A DNA stretch of 6,839 bases from Thermoleophilia bacterium (GTDB lineage: Bacteria > Actinomycetota > Thermoleophilia > Gaiellales > Gaiellaceae). Where the stretch lies: positions 1 to 6,839 of the forward strand of contig JACVRU010000103.1 in the NCBI GenBank assembly GCA_014534295.1. The letters are read 5' to 3'. A model generated the notes under the pieces. It saw only the letters and a program-made list of their open reading frames with translations. It made no database searches and had not been told where the DNA came from. The number at the start of each line of letters is the position of its first letter. The stretch's first letter is position 1. A program made the position numbers and the translations under genes. Shown in pieces: positions 1-6,102 of the stretch.

Positions 1-380
1 GCCGCGAAGAAGGTCGCGCCCGACTCGTTCGCGACCGCCTTCGCGAGCAGCGTCTTGCCGGTGCCCGGCGGCCCGTAGAGGAGGAGGCCCTTCGGCACGC
101 GCGCGCCGAGCCGCTCGAAGCGGCGGGGGTCGCGCAGGAAGTCGACGACCTCCTGCAGCTCCTCGCGCGCGTCGCGGACGCCGGCCACGTCGGCCCAGGT
201 CACGGAGGAGGCCGAGTTGGGCTCGATCTGCGCGGGCTTCACCCGCGGCATCAGCGCGACCGTCCGCCAGAGGAGGAAGACGATCAGCACGAGCACGAGG
301 AAAAACGCCACCGGGAGACCCCAGATGACGAAGTCCTGGAACGTCGAGACCAGATCTCCCAGCGGCATCCGGATTGCCAT
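1..380 (-). CDS. FtsH-like membrane AAA+ ATPase, N-terminal part (runs off the left edge)
   Basis: An open frame starts at ATG 380 and reads without a stop to the window edge (126 codons plus 2 nt). Residues about 18-38 form one strongly hydrophobic membrane segment, followed by a basic stretch. From residue 61 the text is the FtsH AAA+ entry region: TWADVAGV (61-68), an EELQEVVDFLRDP stretch (73-85), PKGLLLYGPPGTGKT with the Walker A P-loop at 103-110, then LLAKAVANESG. Known family members are membrane-anchored ATPases, usually fused to an M41 zinc protease domain that degrades membrane proteins. Here the protease part, if present, lies outside the window. Canonical FtsH has two membrane helices around an extracytoplasmic domain of roughly 70 residues; this start leaves only the second helix. 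GTG 398 and ATG 368 are alternative starts; neither restores the missing domain. The gap after pncA is 19 nt, so co-transcription is likely. The AAA+ identity is firm; protease activity is unproven. Confidence 0.88.
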   Translation of the reverse strand, partial: MAIRMPLGDLVSTFQDFVIWGLPVAFFLVLVLIVFLLWRTVALMPRVKPAQIEPNSASSVTWADVAGVRDAREELQEVVDFLRDPRRFERLGARVPKGLLLYGPPGTGKTLLAKAVANESGATFFA

Positions 381-399
381 CGGCAGCGGGAGTCCCACC

Positions 400-1014
400 C
401 TAAAGCCGAACAGCGAGTCCGGCCGCGATCTCGTCCGCTGTCGTGAACTCGACCCCGCGCTCGCGCCACGCGGCGGTGCAGCGGGCGGTGCGGCTCTCGT
501 CGAGCCCGCGGGCGGCGTCCTCGACGAAGCGCACGCGGTAGCCGCGGTCGAGGAAGCCGCGGATCGCCGCGTCGTCGCAGACGTCGGTGGCGACGCCGAA
601 GACGACGATCTCGTCCGGGTCGAGCCGCTCGAGGAGACGCTCCGCGTTCGGATTCGTGAACACGTCGAAGCTCTTCTTCAGGAGCAGGAACTCGCGCCCC
701 TCGAGGTGGCGCTCCGGCAGGAGCTCGAGCGTCATCGGCACCGGGTCGACCTGGTCGGTCTGGGGGACCTTGCGGGCGCCGCGCGTGCCGCGGAGGCAGT
801 GGGGCGGATACGTCCGCTCGAAGTCGGGCTCGTCCGAGAGCTCCAGGTCGGTCAGCTCGTGGTCGTCGGCGGAGGCGACGTGGACGACGCCGGCGGCGCG
901 CGCCGCGTCCACGAGCTTCTTCATCGCCGGGATCGTCTCTTCCGCGCCGGGAACGGCGAGCTTCCCGTCGGCATGCACGAAGTCGACCTGCGTGTCGACG
1001 TCCCAGAGGATCAC
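400..1014 (-). CDS. pncA: Nicotinamidase-like cysteine hydrolase (isochorismatase superfamily)
   Basis: A 204-residue protein, normal length for PncA, which hydrolyses nicotinamide to nicotinate and ammonia in the cytoplasm. The catalytic triad is recognisable: Asp7 in VDTQVDF, Lys113 (or Lys114) in LLKKSFDVF, and nucleophile Cys146 in GVATDVCDDAA, with the Val-Ala before it as the usual cis-peptide site. Metal-site residues Asp50 and His52 (ADDHE) and His72 (PPHCLRGTRG) are present, but the fourth ligand, a His in the Mycobacterium tuberculosis enzyme, is not; Glu66 is a candidate, since some nicotinamidases use Glu. The start is GTG 1014, overlapping the pncB stop as GTGA, with a very strong ribosome binding site (GGAGGAGG, 1026-1019) inside pncB. 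Its product is the substrate of PncB, encoded directly upstream, which is the main reason to prefer nicotinamidase over another isochorismatase-like hydrolase. Confidence 0.88.
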   Translation of the reverse strand: MILWDVDTQVDFVHADGKLAVPGAEETIPAMKKLVDAARAAGVVHVASADDHELTDLELSDEPDFERTYPPHCLRGTRGARKVPQTDQVDPVPMTLELLPERHLEGREFLLLKKSFDVFTNPNAERLLERLDPDEIVVFGVATDVCDDAAIRGFLDRGYRVRFVEDAARGLDESRTARCTAAWRERGVEFTTADEIAAGLAVRL

Positions 1015-2093
1015 TCGACCTCCTCCAGGCGGCGGTTGTGCCGGAAGCGCCGGCCGACCTTGCCCGCGCCGCGCCCGTCCGCCAGCACCACGTCCGCCGT
1101 GAAGTCGTTCGCACCGCGGATCAGCGACGAGCCGACGCCGTACGCGTCCACCGGCACCTCGCGGCGCTCGAACTCGCGGATCTTCTCCACGGTGAACCCG
1201 CCCGAGACGACGATCTTCACGCGCTCGAAGCCGTCCGCGTCCAGGGCGTCGCGCACCTTGCGCACGAGTCGCTCGTTCACCCCGGTCGGCCGGAAGTCGC
1301 CCAGCTCTTCCCAGAGCGAGCGGTCGACGAGGCTCTCGGAGGTATCGAGCCGGACGCCCCAGAGCTTCGGCCCGAGCGCGCGCGCCACCTCGAGCGCCGT
1401 CTCGACGGAGTTGTTCTCGAAGTCGACCAGGACCGTGACGTTCGTGTCCGGCGGCGCCCACTCGGCGAACTTCGTCGCCGCGAGGACGGTGTTGCCGCCG
1501 TAGGCCGAGATCAGCGCGTGCGGCACGGTCCCGATCCCCCTGCCGCCCCACCAGCTCGCCTGGTCGTCGGTGGTGACGCCGATCGGGGCGCCGACGATCC
1601 GGCCGGCGAGGTAGGCGGCGTAGCCGTCTCCCGTCTGCACCTTCCAGTGGTCGTGGCGCGCCGGCATGAAGATCACGGGCTTCCCCTCGGCCGCCTCGAG
1701 CACGGCGACGACGTTGGTCGTGATCAGCGTGCGCCGCGCGAGCACGCCGAGGTAGAGCGTCTCCAGGTGCGCGAAGTGCGTGTAGTCGCCCTCGATCGTC
1801 ATCACGGTCTCCCACGGCTCGATCGGGTCGCCGTCGTGGAGCGCGTGGACCGTGAGCGCGTCCCAATCGTGGGAGCAGAGCTTGAGGATCGCGATCGCCT
1901 CGTCCATCCCGCCCAGGTAGGCCTCGCGCTTCTGGAAGACCTGCATCACGACCCGCGGCCGCCGTTCGTCGTCGACGAGCGTCGAGCGGGCGTGGTTGAA
2001 ATACGCGTCGGTGTAGTAGCCTGACCGCATCTTCTCGACCGGGAGGTCGAAGATCTCCGGCGGCAGCCGCCGGCGGGGCGTTTCGAGCTTCAT
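1011..2093 (-). CDS. pncB: Nicotinate phosphoribosyltransferase
   Basis: A 360-residue enzyme that joins nicotinate to PRPP, coupled to ATP hydrolysis, to give nicotinate mononucleotide: the committed step of NAD salvage. Family landmarks appear in order: the substrate-binding SGYYTDAYF (24-32), FQKREAYLGG (53-62), DGDPIEPWETVM (87-98), FAHLETLYLG (107-116), MPARHDHW (143-150), the GIGTVPHALI stretch (186-195) whose His192 matches the transiently phosphorylated histidine, GVRLD (246-250), and the phosphate-binding SGGF (297-300) and GVGSSLI (319-325). The length fits the short bacterial/archaeal type rather than the roughly 400 or more residues of the E. coli type. The ATG at 2093 overlaps the stop of the DUF1385 gene (ATGA), with GGGAAG just upstream as ribosome binding site. 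Its own stop overlaps the pncA start. The pair would be made together as a nicotinamide-recycling module. Confidence 0.96.
   Translation of the reverse strand: MKLETPRRRLPPEIFDLPVEKMRSGYYTDAYFNHARSTLVDDERRPRVVMQVFQKREAYLGGMDEAIAILKLCSHDWDALTVHALHDGDPIEPWETVMTIEGDYTHFAHLETLYLGVLARRTLITTNVVAVLEAAEGKPVIFMPARHDHWKVQTGDGYAAYLAGRIVGAPIGVTTDDQASWWGGRGIGTVPHALISAYGGNTVLAATKFAEWAPPDTNVTVLVDFENNSVETALEVARALGPKLWGVRLDTSESLVDRSLWEELGDFRPTGVNERLVRKVRDALDADGFERVKIVVSGGFTVEKIREFERREVPVDAYGVGSSLIRGANDFTADVVLADGRGAGKVGRRFRHNRRLEEVE
1019..1026 (-). promoter_or_regulatory. Strong ribosome binding site for pncA within the end of pncB
   Basis: GGAGGAGG on the minus strand lies 4 nt before GTG 1014 (further for its first GGAGG). 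It decides the GTG start and suggests that pncA can be translated efficiently on its own, in addition to coupling through the GTGA overlap. It is encoded by the LEEV codons near the PncB C-terminus. Confidence 0.75.
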
Positions 2094-2872
2094 GCTTCCC
2101 GCTCGAGTTCGAGGCACGCGGCGAGCGCGGCCTCCGCGACCTCGAGCTGCTCGCCCGTCGGCTCCGCGGTCGAGATCCGGTGCTGGAGCTCGTGCCCCGG
2201 CTTCGAGAGCGCGCGGGCGAGCGGGTGCCGCGGGTTCTTGACCATCCAGCCGAAGAGCTCCACGGCGGCGGCGATCGCCCCCACGGAGGCCGCGAGCCGC
2301 GCCGGCCCGCGCAGGTGGGCGGGCGCCTTGGCGGCGAGGACGTTGCCGATCGCCTGCGTGGCGATCAGCGGGCCGACGAGGTGCCCGCCGCAGCGTTCGT
2401 GCTCCTTGCCGGTCGGCTCGCCGTGCTCGTAGCTCCCGATCGAGATGTGCTCGGCGCCGTGATAGGCCGCCAGCTCGCCGCCGCGGAGCGCGAGGAGCGC
2501 CGGGCCGAGCGCGAGCAGGCCGGAGACGAGCTCCTGGGCCGCCGGGCGGATCCGCGGCGCCGAGCGCACGACGCGGACGGCTGCGCCGGCGCCGGCCATG
2601 GCCGCGAGGATGCTCGGCCGCTGGAACGGCAGCTGAGCCTCGGGCAGGCGGCGGCGAAGGTCGGGGAGGAGGGCGAAGACCTCGGCGAGCTTCGCAGGCC
2701 CTCGCAGCAGCGGGTTGTCGACCTCCGAGGAGCGGAGGCGCTTGCGGGCGGAGGCGACCTTCAGCTCGCCGGAGGGCAGCCGGATCGCGCACGCCCAGGC
2801 AGTCGGCCCGTGGACGAGCACGCCGTTCCCGAGCGCCATCCCCCCGAGCCGGACCTTCTCCTCGTCGGCCAT
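2090..2872 (-). CDS. DUF1385 family (YqhQ-like) membrane protein
   Basis: A 260-residue protein of unknown biochemical function. It has three landmarks of DUF1385. The N-terminal GGMALGNGVLVHGP (10-23) corresponds to the family's GGQAVIEGVMMRGP-type start. The core YHGAEHISIGSYEHGEP (137-153), followed by ERCGGH (159-164), corresponds to the family's HGAEHKTI...RCG block. The C-terminal ELQHRISTAEPTGEQLEVAEAALAA (228-252, quoted in part) matches the usual LQ.LTT.EP..DQLEVAI ending. Hydrophobic stretches at about 88-103, 112-130, 165-181 and 193-209 are likely membrane segments or hairpins. The usual family length is about 300, so this is a somewhat compact and divergent copy; the second block lacks the usual longer spacer between the YE.GE and RCG motifs. 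It starts 7 nt after pabC with GAGGG spanning the pabC stop, and its stop overlaps the pncB start. The family's known gene neighbours do not explain why it sits between folate and NAD genes. Confidence 0.85.
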   Translation of the reverse strand: MADEEKVRLGGMALGNGVLVHGPTAWACAIRLPSGELKVASARKRLRSSEVDNPLLRGPAKLAEVFALLPDLRRRLPEAQLPFQRPSILAAMAGAGAAVRVVRSAPRIRPAAQELVSGLLALGPALLALRGGELAAYHGAEHISIGSYEHGEPTGKEHERCGGHLVGPLIATQAIGNVLAAKAPAHLRGPARLAASVGAIAAAVELFGWMVKNPRHPLARALSKPGHELQHRISTAEPTGEQLEVAEAALAACLELEREA

Positions 2873-2879
2873 CGCGCCC

Positions 2880-3695
2880 TCACGTTAGCGCGCGCAGGGC
2901 GGCCTGCAGCGCCCCAGCGGCCGGCCCGAGCGCGTAGCGTGCCGCGTCGATGGAGGCGACGGGCATCACCTCCCGCACGGACGAGGACGTGAACGCCTCG
3001 TCCGCGCCGAGCAGCTCGTCGAGCCGGTACACGCCCTCCTCGACCCGGTAGCCGAGCTCCGGCGCGGCCTCGACGACGACCGCGCGCGTGACGCCCGCGA
3101 GCACGCCTAGCTCGAGCGCCGGCGTGTGGAGCGTCTCGCCGCGCCGCCACCAGACGTTCGTCGTCGGCCCCTCCAGCACGATCGCGTCCCGGGCGAGGAA
3201 GACCGCGTCGTCGGCGCCGCGGCGCTTGGCCTCGTCGACGGCGACCATGTTCGCCGCGTAACTCGTCGACTTGATCCCGCCGAGCAGCCAGGGCGGGTCG
3301 ACGCCGAGCGGGACCGTGACCAGGGCAATCCCCCTGGCGCGCAGCACCTCGAGGTCGGGCGGCAGCTCGCCGACGAGCGCGAGCGCCGTCGGCTCGCCGC
3401 TCCCCTCCCGTCCCGGCGTCACGTAGAGCCGCAGGAAGGCGTCGACGGCCCCGGCGGCGGCGAGCGCCTGCGCCGCGAGCTCCTCGACGCCGGGCGGCAC
3501 GACCACGCCGAGGCGCGCGGCCGACTCCCCGAGCCGGTCGAGATGCCGCCCGAGCCGGAAGGGGCGGCCGGCGTAGACCCGGGTCGTCTCGAACGCGCCG
3601 CGCCCGCGCAGGAACGCCTCGTCGTCGGCGTGGACGGCCGGCTCGGAGGGGTCGACGAGCCCGCGGCCGGAGACGGCGAGCGCGAGCAGCGTCAT
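2880..3695 (-). CDS. pabC: Aminodeoxychorismate lyase-like fold-type IV PLP enzyme
   Basis: A 271-residue class IV aminotransferase-fold protein. Visible landmarks are DEAFLRGRGAFETTRVY (25-41), RLGRHLDRLGESAARLG (47-63), the catalytic PLP lysine at Lys142 in GIKSTSYAANM (140-150), EAKRRGADDAVFL (155-167), EGPTTNVWW (175-183) with the conserved Glu175, TPALELGVLAGVTR (191-204) and FTSSSVREVMPV (235-246). The fold is shared by aminodeoxychorismate lyase, branched-chain aminotransferase and D-amino acid aminotransferase, and sequence alone separates these poorly. The assignment to PabC (aminodeoxychorismate to p-aminobenzoate and pyruvate, folate pathway) rests on its position: its ATG 3695 overlaps the pabB stop as ATGA. 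No strong ribosome binding site precedes that ATG, so translation probably depends on ribosomes finishing pabB, which suits a stoichiometric pair. Confidence 0.87.
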   Translation of the reverse strand: MTLLALAVSGRGLVDPSEPAVHADDEAFLRGRGAFETTRVYAGRPFRLGRHLDRLGESAARLGVVVPPGVEELAAQALAAAGAVDAFLRLYVTPGREGSGEPTALALVGELPPDLEVLRARGIALVTVPLGVDPPWLLGGIKSTSYAANMVAVDEAKRRGADDAVFLARDAIVLEGPTTNVWWRRGETLHTPALELGVLAGVTRAVVVEAAPELGYRVEEGVYRLDELLGADEAFTSSSVREVMPVASIDAARYALGPAAGALQAALRALT

Positions 3696-4726
3696 CGGAG
3701 AGCCGGCTGCGGCAGCGGAGCGCCGATCGACTCGAGCAGCGGACGTGCCTTCACCCACGACTCCTCGATCTCCGCAGCCGGGTCGGAGTCCCAGACGATC
3801 CCGCCGCCGACCCAGAGGTGGAGGCGGCCCTCCGCGACGGCGAACGTGCGGATCGTCAGCGCCAGCTCGAAGTCGCCGTTCGGGTGGATCGTCCCCAGCG
3901 CGCCCATCGACGCTCCCCGGCCGACGGGCTCGAGGCGCGCGATGTGGTCGAGCGCGGAGATCTTCGGCGCACCCGTCACGGAGCCGCCGGGGAAGGTGGC
4001 GGCGAGGATCTCGGCCAGGCCGGCGTCTTTGCGCAGCGCGCCCTCGACTGTCGAGACGAGGTGGACGACGCCGGCCAGCTCGCGCTCGGCGGCCAGCTCG
4101 GGCCAGCGGACGCTGCCCGGCTCGCAGACGCGGGCGAGGTCGTTCCGCTCCAGGTCGACGATCATCACGTGCTCCGCAGCGTCCTTCTCGCCTTCGACGT
4201 GCTCCCCGAGGGGGCGGGTGCCCTTGATCGGCGAGGTCCAGAGCCGCCTTCCGCGCCGGGCGAGGAAGAGCTCCGGGGAGGCCGAGACGACCGTCCAGCC
4301 TTCGCCGCCGAACGCGCGCGCGTGGAGCGGTCGGAGCGGGGCCAGCAGCTCCGCCAGCGCCGCGGGGTCGCCCTCGATCGGCGCGGACAGGTGCTGGACG
4401 AGGTTCACCTGGTAGACGTCGCCGCGCTCGATCGCGGCTCGCACCTCCTCCACGGCCTCCGCGTACTCGGCGTCGGTCCAGCTCCGCTCCCAGCGTCCGA
4501 CGCGGACCCGGGGAACTGTCCCCCGACATGGCTCGGCGGTACGTGTCTGAGCAGCGAGGAGCGGCAGCCGGCAGGGCTCCGAGGGCGGCGGAGCGGAGTC
4601 GCGTCGGAGCGGCTCGGACAGCCCGTAGCCGACGTAGACATCCGCCACGAGCCCGGGACGCAGCTCCTCGGCGAGGTACGCCTCCAGCGCCTCGAAGGCC
4701 CCGTCCGGAGACCAGAGCTCGAGCAC
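3692..4726 (-). CDS. pabB: Aminodeoxychorismate synthase component I
   Basis: A 344-residue chorismate-binding enzyme that converts chorismate plus ammonia to 4-amino-4-deoxychorismate, for p-aminobenzoate and folate. The catalytic domain is complete: AIERGDVYQVNLVQ (98-111), SPELFL (150-155), SPIKGTRPLG (165-174), AEHVMIVDLERNDLARV (184-200), STVEGAL (225-231), FPGGSVTGAPK (245-255), GTIHPNGDFELALTIRT (278-294) and the C-terminal E..E...KA (319-327) of the magnesium site. Lys168 in PIKGT is the lysine typical of PabB, where anthranilate synthase TrpE has Ala, so PabB is the better call. The N-terminal domain is short (about 78 residues before the catalytic domain; PabB is often about 450 in all), and its second half is low in complexity and contains a palindrome. 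The GTG 4726 start lies 2 nt after the M20 stop, with GGAG at 4735-4732 in good spacing. The amidotransferase PabA is not in the window and may be a shared TrpG elsewhere. Confidence 0.93.
   Translation of the reverse strand: MLELWSPDGAFEALEAYLAEELRPGLVADVYVGYGLSEPLRRDSAPPPSEPCRLPLLAAQTRTAEPCRGTVPRVRVGRWERSWTDAEYAEAVEEVRAAIERGDVYQVNLVQHLSAPIEGDPAALAELLAPLRPLHARAFGGEGWTVVSASPELFLARRGRRLWTSPIKGTRPLGEHVEGEKDAAEHVMIVDLERNDLARVCEPGSVRWPELAAERELAGVVHLVSTVEGALRKDAGLAEILAATFPGGSVTGAPKISALDHIARLEPVGRGASMGALGTIHPNGDFELALTIRTFAVAEGRLHLWVGGGIVWDSDPAAEIEESWVKARPLLESIGAPLPQPALR
4510..4549. repeat. Palindromic segment inside the pabB linker, possible dispersed short repeat
   Basis: The segment contains GGGGA (4510-4514), a 4-nt loop, and TCCCC (4519-4523), followed by GACA (4525-4528) and TGTC (4544-4547) as a second, looser inverted pair. 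It encodes about residues 60-73 of PabB, in the non-conserved linker before the catalytic domain, where a short insertion would be tolerated. The palindromes are seen; calling it a dispersed repeat is inference, because only one copy lies in this window. Confidence 0.35.
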
Positions 4727-4728
4727 GC

Positions 4729-6039
4729 CTACTCCAGAGCGCCGATCGAGTGCGCCGCGTACCGCAGGAACTCGACTCCGAGCTCCAAGTCGTCGACGTG
4801 CACCCGCTCGTCGGCCGAGTGGACGAGCATCGTCGCGACCTCCGGGTCCATCGCCCGGATCGGGAAGAACCCGTAGGCCACGGTCCCGAAGGCGGCCCGC
4901 AGCCAGTGGCTGTCCGTGAAGCCGGGGACGCAGAGCGGTACCGGCCGCGCGCCGGGCTCGAGCTCCTGGACGAACGCGTCGACCGCGTCCCAGAGCGGCG
5001 TGTCGAGCGGGGAGCGAGTTCCGCCCTGCGCCTCCGTCAGCTCGTACTCGTAGTCGAGGTCCTCGGGCATCAGCCCGCGGAGGACCGCCTCGGCCTCCTC
5101 GACCGTCCGGCCCGGCTGCAGGCGCCGGTCGACGGTCAGCTCGCAGAAGGCGGGGATGACGTTCCGCTTCCTCGAAGCGGAGATCATCGTCGGCGCCATC
5201 GTCAGGGACAGCAGCGGCTCGAGCACGGCGGCGGCCAGAGGGGAGATCTCCCGCGCGCGATCGAGAGCCTCCTCCACCGGCGGCAGCTCCCCGCCCGTGA
5301 CCCCGCGCACGAGCGCCTCGGTCTCGGGCATGTAGCTCGGCTCGGGCTGGAAGCCGGCGATCCGGCGGATCACGTCGGCCGCCTTGACGAGCGCGTTGTC
5401 CGCGATCCCGGGTATCGACGCGTGCCCCGAGCGGCCGAGGATGCGCAGCACGAAGGGAGCGCTCATCTTCTCGGCGGAGGCGCAGAGGTAGAAGACGTTC
5501 CCGCCCAGCTCGACGCGGTCGCCGGCGCCCTCGTTGACGGCGTAGTCGGCCCGGACGGGCTCCGGGTGCTCCTCGACGAGCCACTGAAGCCCGAAGCCCG
5601 CACCCACCTCCTCATCGGCGGCCGCGACGAAGATCAGGTCGCCGTTCGGCCGGAAGCCCTCGCGTGCGAGCGAGGCGATCGCGACGGCGCTCGCGGCCAC
5701 CTGCCCCTTCATGTCGAGCGCACCGCGGCCCCAGACGTGGTCGTCCTTCAACTCGCCCGACCAGGGATCGACCTGCCACTCGACGGGGTCGGCGAGCACC
5801 GTGTCGGTGTGGGAGAGGAGGGCGAGCCGGGGCCCGCCGCCCCTGCCGCGGATCCGCGCCACGAGATTCGCCCGCTCCGGGACCCGCGCGTACAGCTCGC
5901 ACTCGACGCCGCTCTCCTCGAGGTACTCGCGGAGCAGCTCCGCCGCCGCGGTCTCGTTGCCGGGCGGATTGACGGTGTCGATCCGGATCAGGCGCTGGAG
6001 GACGTCGACCGCCTCCGCCCGCAGGGAGACGGCCGTCAT
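4729..6039 (-). CDS. M20 family zinc metallo-amidohydrolase (ArgE/DapE/carboxypeptidase-like)
   Basis: A 436-residue cytosolic-type hydrolase with no signal peptide, full length for M20. The two-zinc site is complete: His77 and Asp79 in SHTDTV, bridging Asp109 in GRGALDMKG, catalytic base Glu143 and ligand Glu144 in AADEEVGAG, Glu170 in NEGAG, and His407 in LVHSADERV. The dimerisation (lid) domain runs from about 192 to 310 and contains GRSGHASIPG with His205. The family removes acyl or peptidyl groups from amino acids (acetylornithine, succinyl-diaminopimelate, N-acyl amino acids, dipeptides). Glu rather than Asp at 170 and the VAYGFFPI...HSADERV ending look more like carboxypeptidase S or N-acyl amino acid hydrolases than true ArgE or DapE, but the substrate cannot be read from sequence. 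I chose ATG 6039 because GCGGGGAA lies just upstream; a TTG at 6066 would start inside the hairpin. It follows the dioxygenase and runs almost directly into pabB. Confidence 0.93.
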   Translation of the reverse strand: MTAVSLRAEAVDVLQRLIRIDTVNPPGNETAAAELLREYLEESGVECELYARVPERANLVARIRGRGGGPRLALLSHTDTVLADPVEWQVDPWSGELKDDHVWGRGALDMKGQVAASAVAIASLAREGFRPNGDLIFVAAADEEVGAGFGLQWLVEEHPEPVRADYAVNEGAGDRVELGGNVFYLCASAEKMSAPFVLRILGRSGHASIPGIADNALVKAADVIRRIAGFQPEPSYMPETEALVRGVTGGELPPVEEALDRAREISPLAAAVLEPLLSLTMAPTMISASRKRNVIPAFCELTVDRRLQPGRTVEEAEAVLRGLMPEDLDYEYELTEAQGGTRSPLDTPLWDAVDAFVQELEPGARPVPLCVPGFTDSHWLRAAFGTVAYGFFPIRAMDPEVATMLVHSADERVHVDDLELGVEFLRYAAHSIGALE

Positions 6040-6054
6040 GCCGTTCCCCGCTCG

Positions 6055-6075
6055 GGCGCCGGCCAAGCCGGCGCC
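6055..6075 (-). promoter_or_regulatory. Perfect 9-bp GC hairpin between the dioxygenase and M20 genes
   Basis: The arms GGCGCCGGC (6055-6063) and GCCGGCGCC (6067-6075) pair perfectly around a 3-nt loop. The element lies in the 63-nt spacer, 27 nt downstream of the dioxygenase stop and 15 nt before the M20 ATG. All nine pairs are G-C, so the RNA hairpin would be very stable. No T-run follows it on the transcribed strand. It could be a U-less terminator or attenuator, or a processing or stability element that sets different levels for the dioxygenase and the downstream genes. The structure is seen directly; its function is inferred. Confidence 0.6.
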
Positions 6076-6102
6076 TTCGCTCTTTGCTCGCCTCGGTCGA
6101 GC

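Larger units (their letters stand above)
400..6039 (-). other. Predicted operon: M20 hydrolase, pabB, pabC, DUF1385, pncB, pncA (probably continuing into the FtsH-like gene)
   Basis: All genes share one strand with junctions of +2, -4, +7, -4 and -4 nt, then +19 nt to the FtsH-like gene. Three junctions are stop/start overlaps: ATGA at 3695-3692, ATGA at 2093-2090 and GTGA at 1014-1011. There is no room for promoters or terminators between them, so one transcript and translational coupling are likely. The dioxygenase upstream may belong too, but the 63-nt spacer with its hairpin separates it. No promoter is identified inside the window. Confidence 0.75.

Noticed and set aside
217..1503. Long plus-strand open frame of 428 codons opposite the FtsH-like gene, pncA and pncB
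   Set aside because: It is antisense to genes with clear family motifs, is rich in Arg/Ala/Val runs without any recognisable domain, and long antisense frames are expected at this GC content.
2094..2792. Upstream extension of the pncB frame by 233 codons
   Set aside because: The extension lies over the DUF1385 gene in another frame and is Arg/Ala/Pro-rich. NAPRTase homology begins at ATG 2093, which also forms the ATGA overlap.
3126..4415. Long plus-strand open frame opposite pabC and pabB (likewise 1038-2024, 2180-2992 and 3818-4876)
   Set aside because: These mirror the codon pattern of the real minus-strand genes, show no motifs, and have no operon logic; they are GC-driven shadows.
3692..4726. 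PabB gene as anthranilate synthase TrpE, which would link it to tryptophan and the dioxygenase
   Set aside because: Lys in PIKGT is typical of aminodeoxychorismate synthase, TrpE has Ala there. The N-terminal tryptophan-binding region is absent, and a PabC-like gene follows directly.
4727..5584. Upstream extension of the pabB frame to 5584
   Set aside because: It overlaps the M20 gene, whose zinc-site motifs are intact, and reads as low-complexity shadow. GTG 4726 has a good ribosome binding site and the expected spacing.
6040..6066. TTG start at 6066 for the M20 gene, adding 9 residues
   Set aside because: The TTG falls in the loop of the hairpin with no suitable ribosome binding site, while ATG 6039 has GCGGGGAA just upstream and leaves a normal M20 N-terminus.
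6055..6075. Hairpin as a classical rho-independent terminator
   Set aside because: No T-rich tract follows the second arm on the transcribed strand; the sequence continues GC-rich into the M20 ribosome binding site. It is kept only as a possible U-less or regulatory structure.
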